From NCBI RefSeq assembly GCF_030704535.1, contig NC_081818.1, positions 26,699,001 to 26,763,000 on the forward strand: a stretch of DNA of 64,000 bases, given 5' to 3'. The position numbers and the translations under genes are program-made. The stretch is from Vitis vinifera (lineage: Eukaryota; Streptophyta; Magnoliopsida; Vitales; Vitaceae). Below are positions 11,336 to 23,023 of this stretch, piece by piece. The stretch's first letter is position 1, and every line of letters begins with the position of its first letter. The notes beneath the pieces were generated by a model that saw only the letters and a list, made by a program, of their open reading frames with translations, was not told the origin of the DNA and did not search any database.

Positions 11336-11700
11336 CTCGTCATAGAACCTGACTATAATTTATTTAATTATTTTTTTAAATGATCAAATCTGTAATCATT
11401 GATTTTAAACTTAAATTTAAAATTATAGTTATTTACTATGATTTTGAATTTAATTAATTTTTTTCATACATATAAAATTTTGTTGTTTTATTTAAAATAT
11501 TTTAGTTTATTAATTATCGTCGTAGAACCATAATTGGTAACTATAATTTATTTAATTATTTTTTTAAATGATCAAATCTGTAACTATTGATTTTAAACTT
11601 AAATTTAAAATTATAATTATTCACTATGATTTTGAATTTAATTAATTTTTTTCATATACATAAAATTTTGTTGTTTTATTTGAAATATTTTAGTTTATTT
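11336..11700 (+). repeat. tandem duplication of an AT-rich unit of about 180 bases
   Basis: Two adjacent copies, about 11336-11516 and 11517-11700, begin TCGTCATAGAAC and TCGTCGTAGAAC and remain alignable throughout, with shared blocks such as TTAAATGATCAAATCTGTAA and ATAAAATTTTGTTGTTTTAT. The copies differ by scattered substitutions and a small indel near the start, so the duplication is not very recent. Confidence 0.8.
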
Positions 11701-12523
11701 AAAAATAAATAAATTTATTATTATAATTTTAATTATATTATTTTTATTTTCTATTATTATTGTGTAAGTGGTTAATAAATTTATGTGATTATTTTAAATA
11801 TATATATAAAATTTTTATGGGTTTTGATTATTTTAAATTCTTTTAACATTTTTAATTTCTCAAAAACCGTTTATATATATATATATTCGATGAATATCAT
11901 ATTCAACAACTTGAATACCTACAAGTTTTGAGAAAATTATACCAATATTTTTTTAAGGAAATTAAACAAATTTCAAAAGAAAAAACTTATAAAAAATTTA
12001 GACTTAAAATCGTAATTGGCGATTAAAAATTGAAAGTTAAGTTTTTTTAAGCTCAATGACCGACTCTGGTGGAAGCTTCGTTGAAAGATGGTAGAGTGGA
12101 GAATGCGTATGGAATTGAAAAAGGATTATTAATGGTCAAAACTCAAGACACTGGTCACATGCGGCTGACCGTACGGCCATACTTCATAGCTCGCCCGAAC
12201 CATCAAAGATATTAGGTCCTACACAGGTCATAAAGGGAGAATCGAGGCAGTCAATTTATACATGGAAAGAGAAAGAGTAGTACAGGCATTGTTTAATATA
12301 ATATGGGGAAAAGTGTGTTTCCAGTTTGTTTAATATAATATGCCTGTAATGGACTCTAAATTAAACTCCTAGGGCCTCTCCCAATTTGCCAAAACTGATA
12401 CAATCCTAAAGCTGTCACCTCTCTGCGCTCTTACCATAGCTGTTGCTCTAGAGTTTTTAGTTTTTACTTCTCCCCCTCCACTCGTTTTGGCCGGAGGCCC
12501 AACGTTTATGTGGCCGAGAAGCC

Positions 12524-15500
12524 ATGAAAGAAGCAGGAGAAGTTGCCAAGTTTCAGAAAAACTTGGACCCACAAGCCCAAGAGTTCCGACCAAGAAACCC
12601 TTCATCCAATAACCAGATTGGTACCCCTTTTCAACCCCATATTTGCTATGCCTATCCTTTTTCCTATGTATCTACTCCGGTCATGTCGCAGCCTAGTCTC
12701 GCCGCCGGAACCCCGCTGCCTCCGGCGGCTCCGGGGCCCACCAGGGTGGTGCTACTGAGTTGTGTGCCGACCGATGTGAGTGAAGCGGCGGTGAGGATGG
12801 AGATGGAGGGGTTTGGAGAGGTGGGGGCTGTTGAGATGGAGAGGTTGAGAGATGGAATCGTGATCGTTCATTTCTATGACTTGAGGCATGCGGAGGAAGC
12901 GGTGATGGAGATTCAAGAGCAGTACATGCAGCAGCAGAGCAGGTTGAGGAGGTTTTATGAATACGACGCCATGTTGTTTGGCCATCTGGGGTTGGAGAGG
13001 CAGAGCTTAGTTGTTCCGGTTGCTTTTCCAGCACGTGGACTCATCGCCGGCAGGGCTGTCTGGGCTCAGTTCTCGGCGCCGGAGTCCACCACCCCCACTC
13101 CTGATGGGCATAATCAGGGGACACTTGTCATTTCCAACTTGGATTCTAAGCTCTCTGAAAGCAAGCTCAAGGAAATCGTCCAAAACTTTGGTATGTATGT
13201 CATAAAAATATGAAAACTTTTATCAGTTCCTTGTCAAATTTTCTTTCTTTTCTTCAAAATTCAATTGTATATCTTGCTGTCTATTGTAGCTGAAATTTTC
13301 TCTTAGCTTTTCTTTTCTATTTTGCTTTTGATAAAGAACCAAATGTATGAGTACTACACAGGCATTTTCCTTCTGAAAAATGCTAGATTACTCTAGGAGT
13401 GGGGGTCCAACATTTGATGTGGCTCTGCTAAAAGGCATAACCTCTCCACCATTTGAGTAGACACCACATTCTCAAAGCTGCCATCATCAATAATAACATT
13501 ACACACCTTGCCATGGGAGGTGCATCTTGTATGAAAAATACTCTTTCGCAACCAATCTTCTTCGCCTTCATGGCCATTAGTTAGATTACTTTGCATGATA
13601 AGAGATTCCCCTTCATCAGCATAAGTAACTTCCTCTTCTTCACTCAGAATGGCAGAGTCATTTTGAGAGTTTTTTATGACCTCCTCATCGCTGTCTTCTT
13701 CCGGCATGCTGACAATTCTGCGATTAGGGCATTCTGAAGCCATATGTCCATATCCATGACACAGAAAATATCGTCGGAACTAGTTTTCAATGAGCTTATC
13801 CGCCCGTTATAACCAGCTCCATCATCACCCTTGGAAGCTATTTTGGATGTGGGTTTTACAGTGGGATTGGCCTTTGCATTAGAGATATGTCCCCGGCTAG
13901 AAGGTCCATCTCTATCTCGAGGCATAAGTCAAAACCCACTACCTTTTACTTCCTTGTATTGCTTTTTTACTTTAAGGGCAAGCTTGCACACATCACCACA
14001 AGTCCAAAGGCTGTAATTGGATGGCACTGCCAATTTCAAGCTTCAAACCTCCAAGAAAATGAGCTATGGTTTGTTCTTCAGGTTCAACAAGATCACATTT
14101 CATCATGAGGTGGTCAAATTCCGCTGTATGTTCTTCTGCAGACAGCTCCTTTTGTTTGAAGTTGTGAAGCTTAAGGAAAACATCTTGCCAATACATGTCT
14201 GGCAAATATTTTCTCTTAAGTTCCCTTTTCATCTTTTCCTAAATCATTATTCTTCCCCTTCCTTCGTGAGCCCTTTGCTTTTTAAGATTTTCCCACCATG
14301 AAGAGGCATACTTTCTCAACCTGATTGCAACAAGTTTCACCCCAAGAACTTCTGAAACTTCTTTTGTGGTCGACCACCTGTTCACTTCTGAAACTTCTTT
14401 GTGGTCGACCACCTGTTCCAAAGTGTGAAGCCAGTCAATAAACTCATCTGGCTGCGTTCTGCCTTCAAATTCTGAGATATCAACTTTAACATCGAAATCT
14501 CTTAGAACATTGTGATTCCTTTGTACATGAGGAGGAGAGACTTCTCTTGAATGTTGGCTTGGATCTCCGTGAAAAGGATTGAGGTCTTCATTTTCACTAC
14601 TAGAGCCTCATGCTCTATATCATGATGGGTTCATTGTGCCCCAGAGTCTCATAACATTCTAAACGTTGTTGCAGCTGCTGCACTTGACTTCTTAATTCTT
14701 CCACCTCAATGTCACAAACATCTCTTTCATCAGCAGGGCATTCTTCTTCAACATTTTGTGTGCGATGACAACAACCAGCCATGAGAACTTAGGACCTATG
14801 TTCTGATACCAAACTCATACCGGAAATCTGGAGAAAACAGAGGATAAAATACAACGAACTCTCAAGGGATGCAGAAATCACCACCCTTTGAGTCCGCTGG
14901 AAACTTGGAACTCACCACTCAATGGAATCCACCAAAGAGATACAAAGTTCTTTGAAAAAAAAAGTACTCTCTATTGAATTGAAGATGTCTTCTTTTCAAG
15001 TACCCAAAAACTTCCCCCCATATTATTCAAAAGGCTTATATAGCTTACACTTGGAACAACCCTCCAAGAATAGGATTCCAAAGCACCTAACTTATATTTT
15101 CAATACCAAACTAAGTGAATTCCAAGAAGTTTTCTAACTGAAAAATAAATGACACCTTAGGGACTTACAGAAGAACTGAAACTTCACCTAGGAAATTGAG
15201 GGAAGTAAGAAAAGGAGGTAAAATTAGGAATTCCCAGGTGAGTCCCCTCTTACCAAAAAAAAGAAAAAAGAAAAAAGAAAAAAAAAACCTGCCAGATAAA
15301 CACCAACTTTCTTCCAAAAGATGTTTCAAAATCTGGTTCTAATTTGGGTAAAGCTTAGGAAATTAAAGTGAGAATCTGTAGCCCCTTAGACTTTGATTCT
15401 TGGACCATGTAGGACACTCCCGTGTCAATGAGTACTACACAGGCATTTTCCTTTTGAAAAATGCTATATTACTCTAGGAGTAGGGGTCCATCTTAGGCAA

Positions 15501-17283
15501 TTTCCATCAGTTCCACATATTTGCTTCCCTTTTGCTGTTCATACTTTATAATGATTTATCACGACTTGGCCTTTTCCACCTTTTCCACCTTTTGCCTCTC
15601 TATTCTGTCCTTTCTTCCTCCATATTGTTGCTTTCTTAGGGTGCTAACTGATAACTATTTGTATTTTTGTGGGTTTACTCCATAACTAATCTTGGCTTTG
15701 GCAATAAACATGAAAATACATAAAATCATCTAATTCAGGGCATGTGAAGGAATTCAGAGAAATGACACCCAAACAGCAGAAGTGGTTTGTAGAGTTCTTT
15801 GATACCAGAGACGCTGCTAGAGCTTTTTCAGAGCTGGATGGAAAGGAAATTTATGACAAAAAACTTATAATTAAATTCAGCTGCTCAGGTGGCTATGGCA
15901 GAATAAAGTCCAGTACTGCAGCTGCGACGGCCACCACCAGTTACAATGACATTAACTCAAGAAAAATTATTCATTCAAGAACAGCCCTATGCTCGCCACA
16001 TGTTACTGGAGGTATATTACAAAGTTGTCGCTCAAGCTCAGTTGCTCCTTCTGCTTCAGTACACCTTTCTCAAGCCTTACTGCCTACAAAAAGACCCACC
16101 TTCAGGACAGAGAACAGTAGTAGGAAGGGCATTGGAAGGTCAAATTGTGGATCAATAGCTCCAATTTCCTCATTGTCCTTGGGTGAAGATGGGAGTGAAT
16201 GTACCAAATCCAGTGGGAAATTCTTGAGAAAAGTGAATTACAGCCATCAAAAGGTACCCACAGTCAAGCAACCCAGGAAGAGGGGGCAAAAGAACCCGGA
16301 TTCTCACTTTTTGATCAATGTTGATGCTATAGCTGAGTCCAATTCGAGAGACACCCGGACCACTGTGATGATCAAGAACATACCCAACAAGTACAGGTAA
16401 CTTTCTTAGCATCCATACTCATTATAAACCTTTCTTATGTATATTATTCTTCTGGGCTTTAACCCTAGTTTGTTCTGGTAATGGGTTTTATATATTACTG
16501 AATTTATATGTGATCTTTGTTTCGCAGTCAGAAACTGCTTTTGAATATGCTAGACAATCACTGCATCCTCTCTAATGAGAAGATTACAGGAGATGATGAG
16601 CCCTTGTCTTCCTACGACTTCGTCTATCTTCCTATTGATTTCCAGTAATATATATCTATATATTTTGATTCAGAATTTTCTTTGTCACAGATTTTGTGTC
16701 ATGCATATACTTTTTTAAGTTTTAATTCTACCCGCTGATGTTTTTTTAACATGTGACATGCCACAACAGTAACAAATGCAATGTGGGATATGGATTTGTG
16801 AATCTTACGTCTCCCCAAGCTGCATGGAGACTCTATAAGGCTTTCCATTTGCAACAGTGGGAGGTCTTTAACTCCAGAAAAATTTGTGAAGTCACTTATG
16901 CTCGCTTGCAGGTATTCTCTCTTTCTCTCTTTCTCTCTCTCTCCCTTCTTTCTCTCAGCTTAGTGTAATTGTTTTCTTCAAATGTTCTTTTAATTTTCGA
17001 TTTTTTTGGGTGGGGTGGGTGTAATTAGGGTTTGGAAGCTCTGAAGCAGCACTTCAAGAACTCAAAATTTGCATGCATGGTGGACGACTACCTTCCAGTC
17101 ATGTTTTCTCCACCCCGAGACGGCAAGCAAATGTCCGAGCCAGTGCCTGTGGTTGGCTGCTCCATCTCTGGCATCAGCCATGGAAGACATGAGGAGAAGG
17201 TTGATGGGGAAATGGTTGAGGAAGTTAATGGTGATAATGGTGATTGTAGCTCAAATCCCAGCAGCAAACATGATGATGAATAG
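12524..17283 (+). CDS. MEI2-like RNA-binding protein, terminal-ear1-like
   Basis: Five exons (12524-13190, 15739-16396, 16528-16644, 16770-16911, 17029-17283) join in frame into 612 aa; all introns are GT-AG. The N-terminus has the [12 protein letters not shown] block seen in terminal-ear1-like (TEL) proteins. A degenerate RRM lies at about residues 73-140, a second RRM at about 200-272 ([17 protein letters not shown] ... KLIIKFS), split by intron 1, and the diagnostic C-terminal MEI2 RRM at about 425-540, with [19 protein letters not shown] and [15 protein letters not shown]. The tail is acidic. MEI2-like proteins bind RNA; TEL members (maize te1, rice PLA2) restrain leaf initiation at the shoot apex, so a role in organ timing is inferred. 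The start at 12524 was chosen because the conserved block begins within 20 codons. An out-of-frame ATG at 12508 opens an overlapping upstream ORF. Intron 1 (2.5 kb) hosts a retrotransposon fragment. Confidence 0.92.
13410..15427 (-). mobile_element. truncated Ty3/gypsy retrotransposon in intron 1 of the MEI2-like gene
   Basis: Reading on the minus strand: the 5' LTR begins TGACACGGGAGTGTCC at 15427 and runs to about 14814 (roughly 600 bases). A primer binding site TGGTATCAGAAC (plus 14800-14811) follows, then a gag start at about 14783. Frameshifted gag pieces include [13 protein letters not shown] (14239-14421) and [16 protein letters not shown] (13993-14232), then a zinc-knuckle end ASECPNRR and the start of an aspartic-protease-like region ([19 protein letters not shown], near 13450). 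The element stops there: the rest of pol and the 3' LTR are missing. It opposes the host gene and is flanked by a 63-bp direct repeat of intron sequence (13347-13409, 15428-15490) rather than a simple 5-bp target duplication. Stops and frameshifts make it non-functional. Confidence 0.85.
14800..14811 (-). other. primer binding site (tRNA-iMet type) of the truncated gypsy element
   Basis: The minus strand reads TGGTATCAGAAC, one base from the plant initiator-tRNA-Met complement TGGTATCAGAGC, just inside the presumed LTR end and upstream of gag. Confidence 0.7.
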
Positions 17284-19456
17284 TGAAGCCAATTCCCATC
17301 TCAGATTGACCTCAATTACATGCTCTACTGCACTTACTTGGTCATACAATAGGTCATTAATGTTGGGCACAAGTGCCGGCATTGGATCTCTGAGCTGTTA
17401 CTCTCTCAACAATCGAATGCTTTCTTGGTTATGGCTTCTAATCGTGTAAGATAAGATCTCTTTATTTTGTATTTTGTATTTTGCATTTTGTATGTTTTTT
17501 TCTTGTTTGCTTCTAGTAAATTTTCAGGTAACGCTTGAAATCACCATAAAAAACAATAATGGAAAGACGAAAATAAAACAGTTGACATGATTTGACTTAA
17601 AAGTTTATAAGTCAAGGGACCAAATGGAAGAACAATTTTTTCTATTGATAAAGGAGATTAAGATCTCTTCATATGTTTATTTTTTAATTAAACAAGGATA
17701 TTTCATTTAAGAAATTAATTATTTGGTTATTAAAGATAATAAGAAAGGAAGGTGAGACGCTTTTCTTCAAGACCTAAAGCAAGACTACCAAGGACTTACT
17801 CCTAAAAGAAAAATTAGCATTACAATTCCCTGCAGGGTGAAAAAGATGATCAAAATTTTCATTTCTTTTAGCAGATAGGGGGCTGTTGAAACCTCGTATT
17901 TGTGGGGAGGGAATCAGATTGATAGCTATAGCCATGCCGAGCAATGATAATGCAATTTGCAGCCCAAACGGAAAGTATATAAAAAGGTGAAGACCAGCCA
18001 GCTTTGTAGGGCCAACATGTGCAGTGCAAATATAGTTTAGGTGGAGTCCACGTCCAGCTGCTCTTGGTGCATTTGGGTAATGTTTGTCAAATCATATGCA
18101 CAGTGGCCTTCTGGGCTAAGTCATGGTCATCACTCATGGAAGGCATCATTTTGTATGCTTTGTTGCACCATCTCATCAGTGATCCTCTATATGATCTATT
18201 TATTGATGGTGGAGTGGAGGTCCCTCCATCTGTTTTCCTGAAAAGGGCCCTTGTCTTCTTTTTTTGAGCCCGCAGTCAAACAATAAAGTACAAATAATAG
18301 AGCATCTTCCTCACATCAGTTTCCTGTTCATGCCATACCAAAGATTAAAAAAAAAAAAGGTGACGCCACCTCTTGAATGTATCAGTATGTGTTAGTGTTA
18401 CACGAATAGACACTGATTACGCTTCACTCCTTTTTCTGCAAATTTTCCACAGTATTGCTTTTCCAAGAAATACACCAATATCTCATACATTTATATATAC
18501 ATTTTCAGTAACACAAATATCAAGGGATACTGAGATGAGAATATATATCTCAGAGCTCCATGCCAAGCTCTAATTCAAAGGGGAACTGGGATTCATGTTA
18601 GAGATGAATGGTTTAGTACATTTGAGGCCGACAAGGAGAGATTAGGAGAACTTATATTTAGGAGACGAATACCGACAAGGAGCCACCATTTTGAATCCCA
18701 TGGCAATTCCACTATGGCTCCTTTCTTGTTCTTGTACGTTTTTGTGGGCACTAGAGGGTGCAGTTATGGGCAGAGCTGGGTGTCTACGGTTTTGTCTAGT
18801 ATTGTAGTAACAATGATGAACCACGATATGAATTTTCTTTTGGTTGGCACTTGGCACTGCTAATTAAAGAGGTCTCGGTGACCGGGCACGCATGCGTGTT
18901 CTCGGAACCATCAAGGCCACAAATTTGGCCACTGGGAGTGATGCTTATAAAGATAATGCCAGTACTGGTATGATCATCATATTATATAAAAGCTACTTTT
19001 GAGCTATCTGCTCTGCATGGGTTCTCCTCTTGGTTATGGGATGCTACGCTTTCTCCTCCAATAATATATCTTTTTGCTTCATTCTTTAATAGCCCGAACA
19101 AGGGATCGCAACTCATGATGCTAGCTAGAGTATTTTACCTTATCTGTCACTAAAGGTGGCCCTTGGACTTGAAATATACATATATCTTGCTCTTCAAAGC
19201 CATTCATGATGCAGTTGAGCAACTAGGGAGTTTAGAAAAAAAATTTCCAATACAGAGGTGTCTCATTCCTGATTTTTTTGAAAGAGGTTTTGGATTTCAA
19301 AACTATTTGTAATAAGTCTAATGACACATCATGGTAAAGTTGTTTTTGCAATTGGAAAGCTTTTAGGCAACCAATCTTAATATATATAAGGTATTACAAA
19401 GTTAAAAAACAATTAGAAAACAAGTTGATGGGTATAAAACTATATAGAATGGGATT
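17284..19456. other. intergenic region with MEI2-like 3' end
   Basis: The first few hundred bases are the probable 3' untranslated region of the MEI2-like gene. The remainder up to the copia element has only short, non-conserved ORFs. No RNA gene or element terminus was recognised. Confidence 0.45.
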
Positions 19457-19461
19457 GAAAT

Positions 19462-19665
19462 TGTTGACGTAAGCTGTCCACAGGAGATTGTGTGCAGTAA
19501 TTGTAGGGATCTTTGATTACCAAATTTATTCCTATGCTTATGGATCCACTAGGATCTTGGCTTAGAATAGTGAAGAACTGTTTAATTTTTCTTAGAATAT
19601 ATATATATATATATATATAGCATGAATATTATGTAAGAGATGGTGAATAGAACTGTTTCTCAATA
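19462..19665 (+). repeat. 5' LTR of the copia element
   Basis: Starts TGTTGACGTAAGCTGTC. It is longer than its partner because of an internal TA microsatellite (19597-19619) and diverged sequence around it. Confidence 0.8.
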
Positions 19666-22600
19666 TGGTATATATTAGAACATATATTCTAGGACTTTTA
19701 GGATGTCTATTTCAATCCAATTATGAGAGAAACTTGTGAGAATGGAAAAACTAGGATATTAAGAGTAACGGAGGGAAGCCTTGATAGAACAAACTCATGG
19801 AGATTCTTCTGCTAACTCAATCCTTGAAGACCTAACATCTAGAATGACCCAAGTATTGACCTAGACCCAAGCCTCTCTTCAAACATCAAACCATGATTCT
19901 TCCGTCATACAGATTAGCATCAATTTAGACGACACCAGCTATGTGCTATGGTCCCAAGTTGTAGAGATGTATATCTTGGGCAAAGACAAATTGGGATATA
20001 TAAATAGGGATTTTCCCAAATCCAACCAATAGATCCCAATTTTAAGGAAATGAAGAATTGAAAATGCAATTGTGAAAGGGTGGCTAATCAATTCCATAGA
20101 CTCGAGTTTGATTAGTAATTTCATCAGGTTTCCAATGACAAAGGTTGTATGGGATACCGTTGCTATGACTTATTTTGATGACATTGACACCTCTTAAATC
20201 TATGATCTCAAGAGGTAGGTGATGATACTAAAATAAGGAGAGAGACCTATTGAAACATACCACAACAACTTTCAAGGATTGTGGAGATAAGTTGACTTTT
20301 GTTGTCTAAATCTGATGGAATGTGAAATTGATATACAAAAATATAATTCAATCTTACAAGATAAAGTTCATATCTTTCTAAACGGACTAGATGATTGTTT
20401 TAACAAAATCTGGGGAGATGTGCTCCAAACAAGGCCATTTCATATGGTGGAACAAGCGTGTGCCTATGTTTATAGAGAAGACTTGAGGTAAGTGACAAAG
20501 AATATACTACATTTGGTGACACCATTCTCTTTAAACGACATAAATCAATAAACCATATACCACAACAACAAATTTCTCTCCAAATACTTTCTAGTGGGAT
20601 GGGTGGAGATTTTACCAAAGTTAGGCCTAAGAGTGGGCCTTCACACACAAGAGGCAGAAATCCCAATATGACTACAAAGGAAAAATCACATTTAGAAGGT
20701 GGAGGGTGTACACACTATGGAAATCTAAAACATCACATATTATGGAAATCTAGAACATCCTTATGAAACTTGTTTCAAGTTACATGGGTATCCAGAGTGG
20801 TGGAATGAGCTTAAAGCCAAGAAAAAACATGATGCTATTGTTAATGCACCCTTGATGAATGTTGAGCCTCGGTTATCCTTCATTTTTTCTCTATCAAATA
20901 TCCTATTAGTTCCATTTCTCTGAAGTAAATTATTATTTGCAAGCCAAGAGTGGAAATGCATGTGAAAAATGAGAAAATTTCAGGCTATGTGGGAACTAAA
21001 CTATTAAGCATAATCTATCTTGGTTTTTGTCCTTTTCAGGATATTCTCACCAAGGTGATTATTGGTTATGGGACTAAAAGAGAAGACTTTATTATATAGA
21101 TGATTTTAGTCTAAACAAAACAAATAATGTGCATTAGTCTAATATCAAAGAACAACATATTTGATTGTGGCACCACTAGTTGGGGCCTCCATCCTTTAGT
21201 TATTTGAAACACTTAATTCTAGATTCATTTTCAAATTTGCATGATTCAGATTTTAAGTGTGAAACTTGCATTCTTGCTAAGAGCCATCGTGTACCTTATC
21301 CAACAAGATTGAATAAATGCGAGACTCCATTTACTTTAATCCATTCCTAATGTCTAGGGGCTTGCTCTTATTTCTATCTCTTTAGGTATTAGTTAATTTG
21401 TGACCTTTGTTAATGATTATAAACACATGACTTGGCTTTACTTGATGAAAAATAAACATAATGTATTTAGTATATTTCGATTTTTTCATACTATGATCAA
21501 AACTCAATTCTCAACAAACCTTCAGATTCTTTGCTATGATAATGGTGGAAAATGTTTCAATCATGAATTTTAAGAATACTTCAAGGCACATAATCTTTAT
21601 CATGAAAAGCACTTGTTCTCAAACACTGCAACAAAACGGTACCGTTGAGAGAAAAAACAGACACATTTTCAAACATCTTAAGCTCTTTTAACTACACGAC
21701 TCATGTTCCTTAAGGTTATTAGATTGGCATAGTTGTTATTGTCATATATTTATTGAATTGAATGCCTTTTAGAGCATTGAAGTTTAAAACTCCATTTCAA
21801 GGTCTCACCTATCATAGACCTTTGCCTTCTATTTCAATGCTTTCTTCTTGAACATTTGTTTGTGTTGTTTATGTTCATCTCCTAGAAAATTACAATGAAC
21901 AACATATGGATCCCTTTATTTTAATGTTTCATCCTTGAACATTTGGAAGTGTTGCTTATATTCATCTCCATAAAAAATCAGCAAACAAAACTTGATTATG
22001 TGTTGTTCGTTGTATTTTTTTGAAGTATGCATTACAGAAAAAGGGTTATCAGTGTTCTGATCCTACTACCAAGCATTTTTACATCACCATGGATGTTACT
22101 TTTCTTCAATCTGAGCCATTTTTTCCAAAACTAGTCTCTCATTTCTCTTTTTAGGAGGAGATACCAAGTAAAAAGAAAAACAAAATTGGGAAAATTGGTT
22201 AGTTTTTAAAGACGTGGAAATTTTAGCTAACATTTTAGAAGTGACTATTTTGTGTGGTAACTTGGTTAAAAACAATGAAGGTTGACCAACCTTAGTTGAA
22301 GTTCAGCCATGTGTGTTGACTAATGAACCAATGGTGATAGCTATGGAACAAAGAGAAGAAGCTAAAGAAGCTAAGACAAAAAATGAGAAGTCTTTCTCTC
22401 ACTCTTTAGTACCAAAAAACAAATCTCCTAAGAAAATTCCTAAGGAAAATTTATAAGCTATCTTCTATTGGTGTTTTAAATGACTTTATTATCTATAAAT
22501 TACTGTTCAGGCATAATTATGGGAAACTACCCAACTATTACTTACCTGACTATGAAAAAAGAATATCAAAATACCTAATTGCTAATCATGTCTCAACCCA

Positions 22601-23023
22601 AAGATTATTCAAACCCCACAAAACCTTTGTGCACAAGTTGTCTTTTGATCATGTTCCTAGAAAAGTGGAAGAAGTTGAGTGATCCCAAGTAGATTCAAAC
22701 AATAATAGAAGAAATGAAAGCACTACAGAAGAATGATATATGGACTTTTGTACCATTGCCAAGAGGAAAGAAAGTGATGAGGTGTAAATGGGTGTTTCCA
22801 TCAAACATAAGACCGATGAATTGATAGAAAGATACAAAACAAAACTTGTGGTAAAAGGATATATCTAGACATACAGTATAGATTATCAGAAGACTTTTTC
22901 ACTAATGGAAAAGTTGAATATTGTTAAAGTATTGTTATCTCATGTGGTAAACTTAGATTGGCTGTTGCATCACTTTAATGTAAAGAATGTCTTCCCTTAT
23001 GGGGATCTTAAGGAAGAAGTATA

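Larger units (their letters stand above)
6265..12507. other. AT-rich repeat-laden intergenic region
   Basis: About 6 kb without a credible gene. It holds long AT microsatellites, a 42-bp tandem duplication, a tandem 180-bp duplication and diverged copies of an AT-rich unit (8120-8300 against 8460-8610, sharing AATATAAATACACT and ATTACAATA blocks). Short ORFs here have low-complexity composition. The final few hundred bases before 12524 are the promoter and leader of the MEI2-like gene. Confidence 0.5.
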
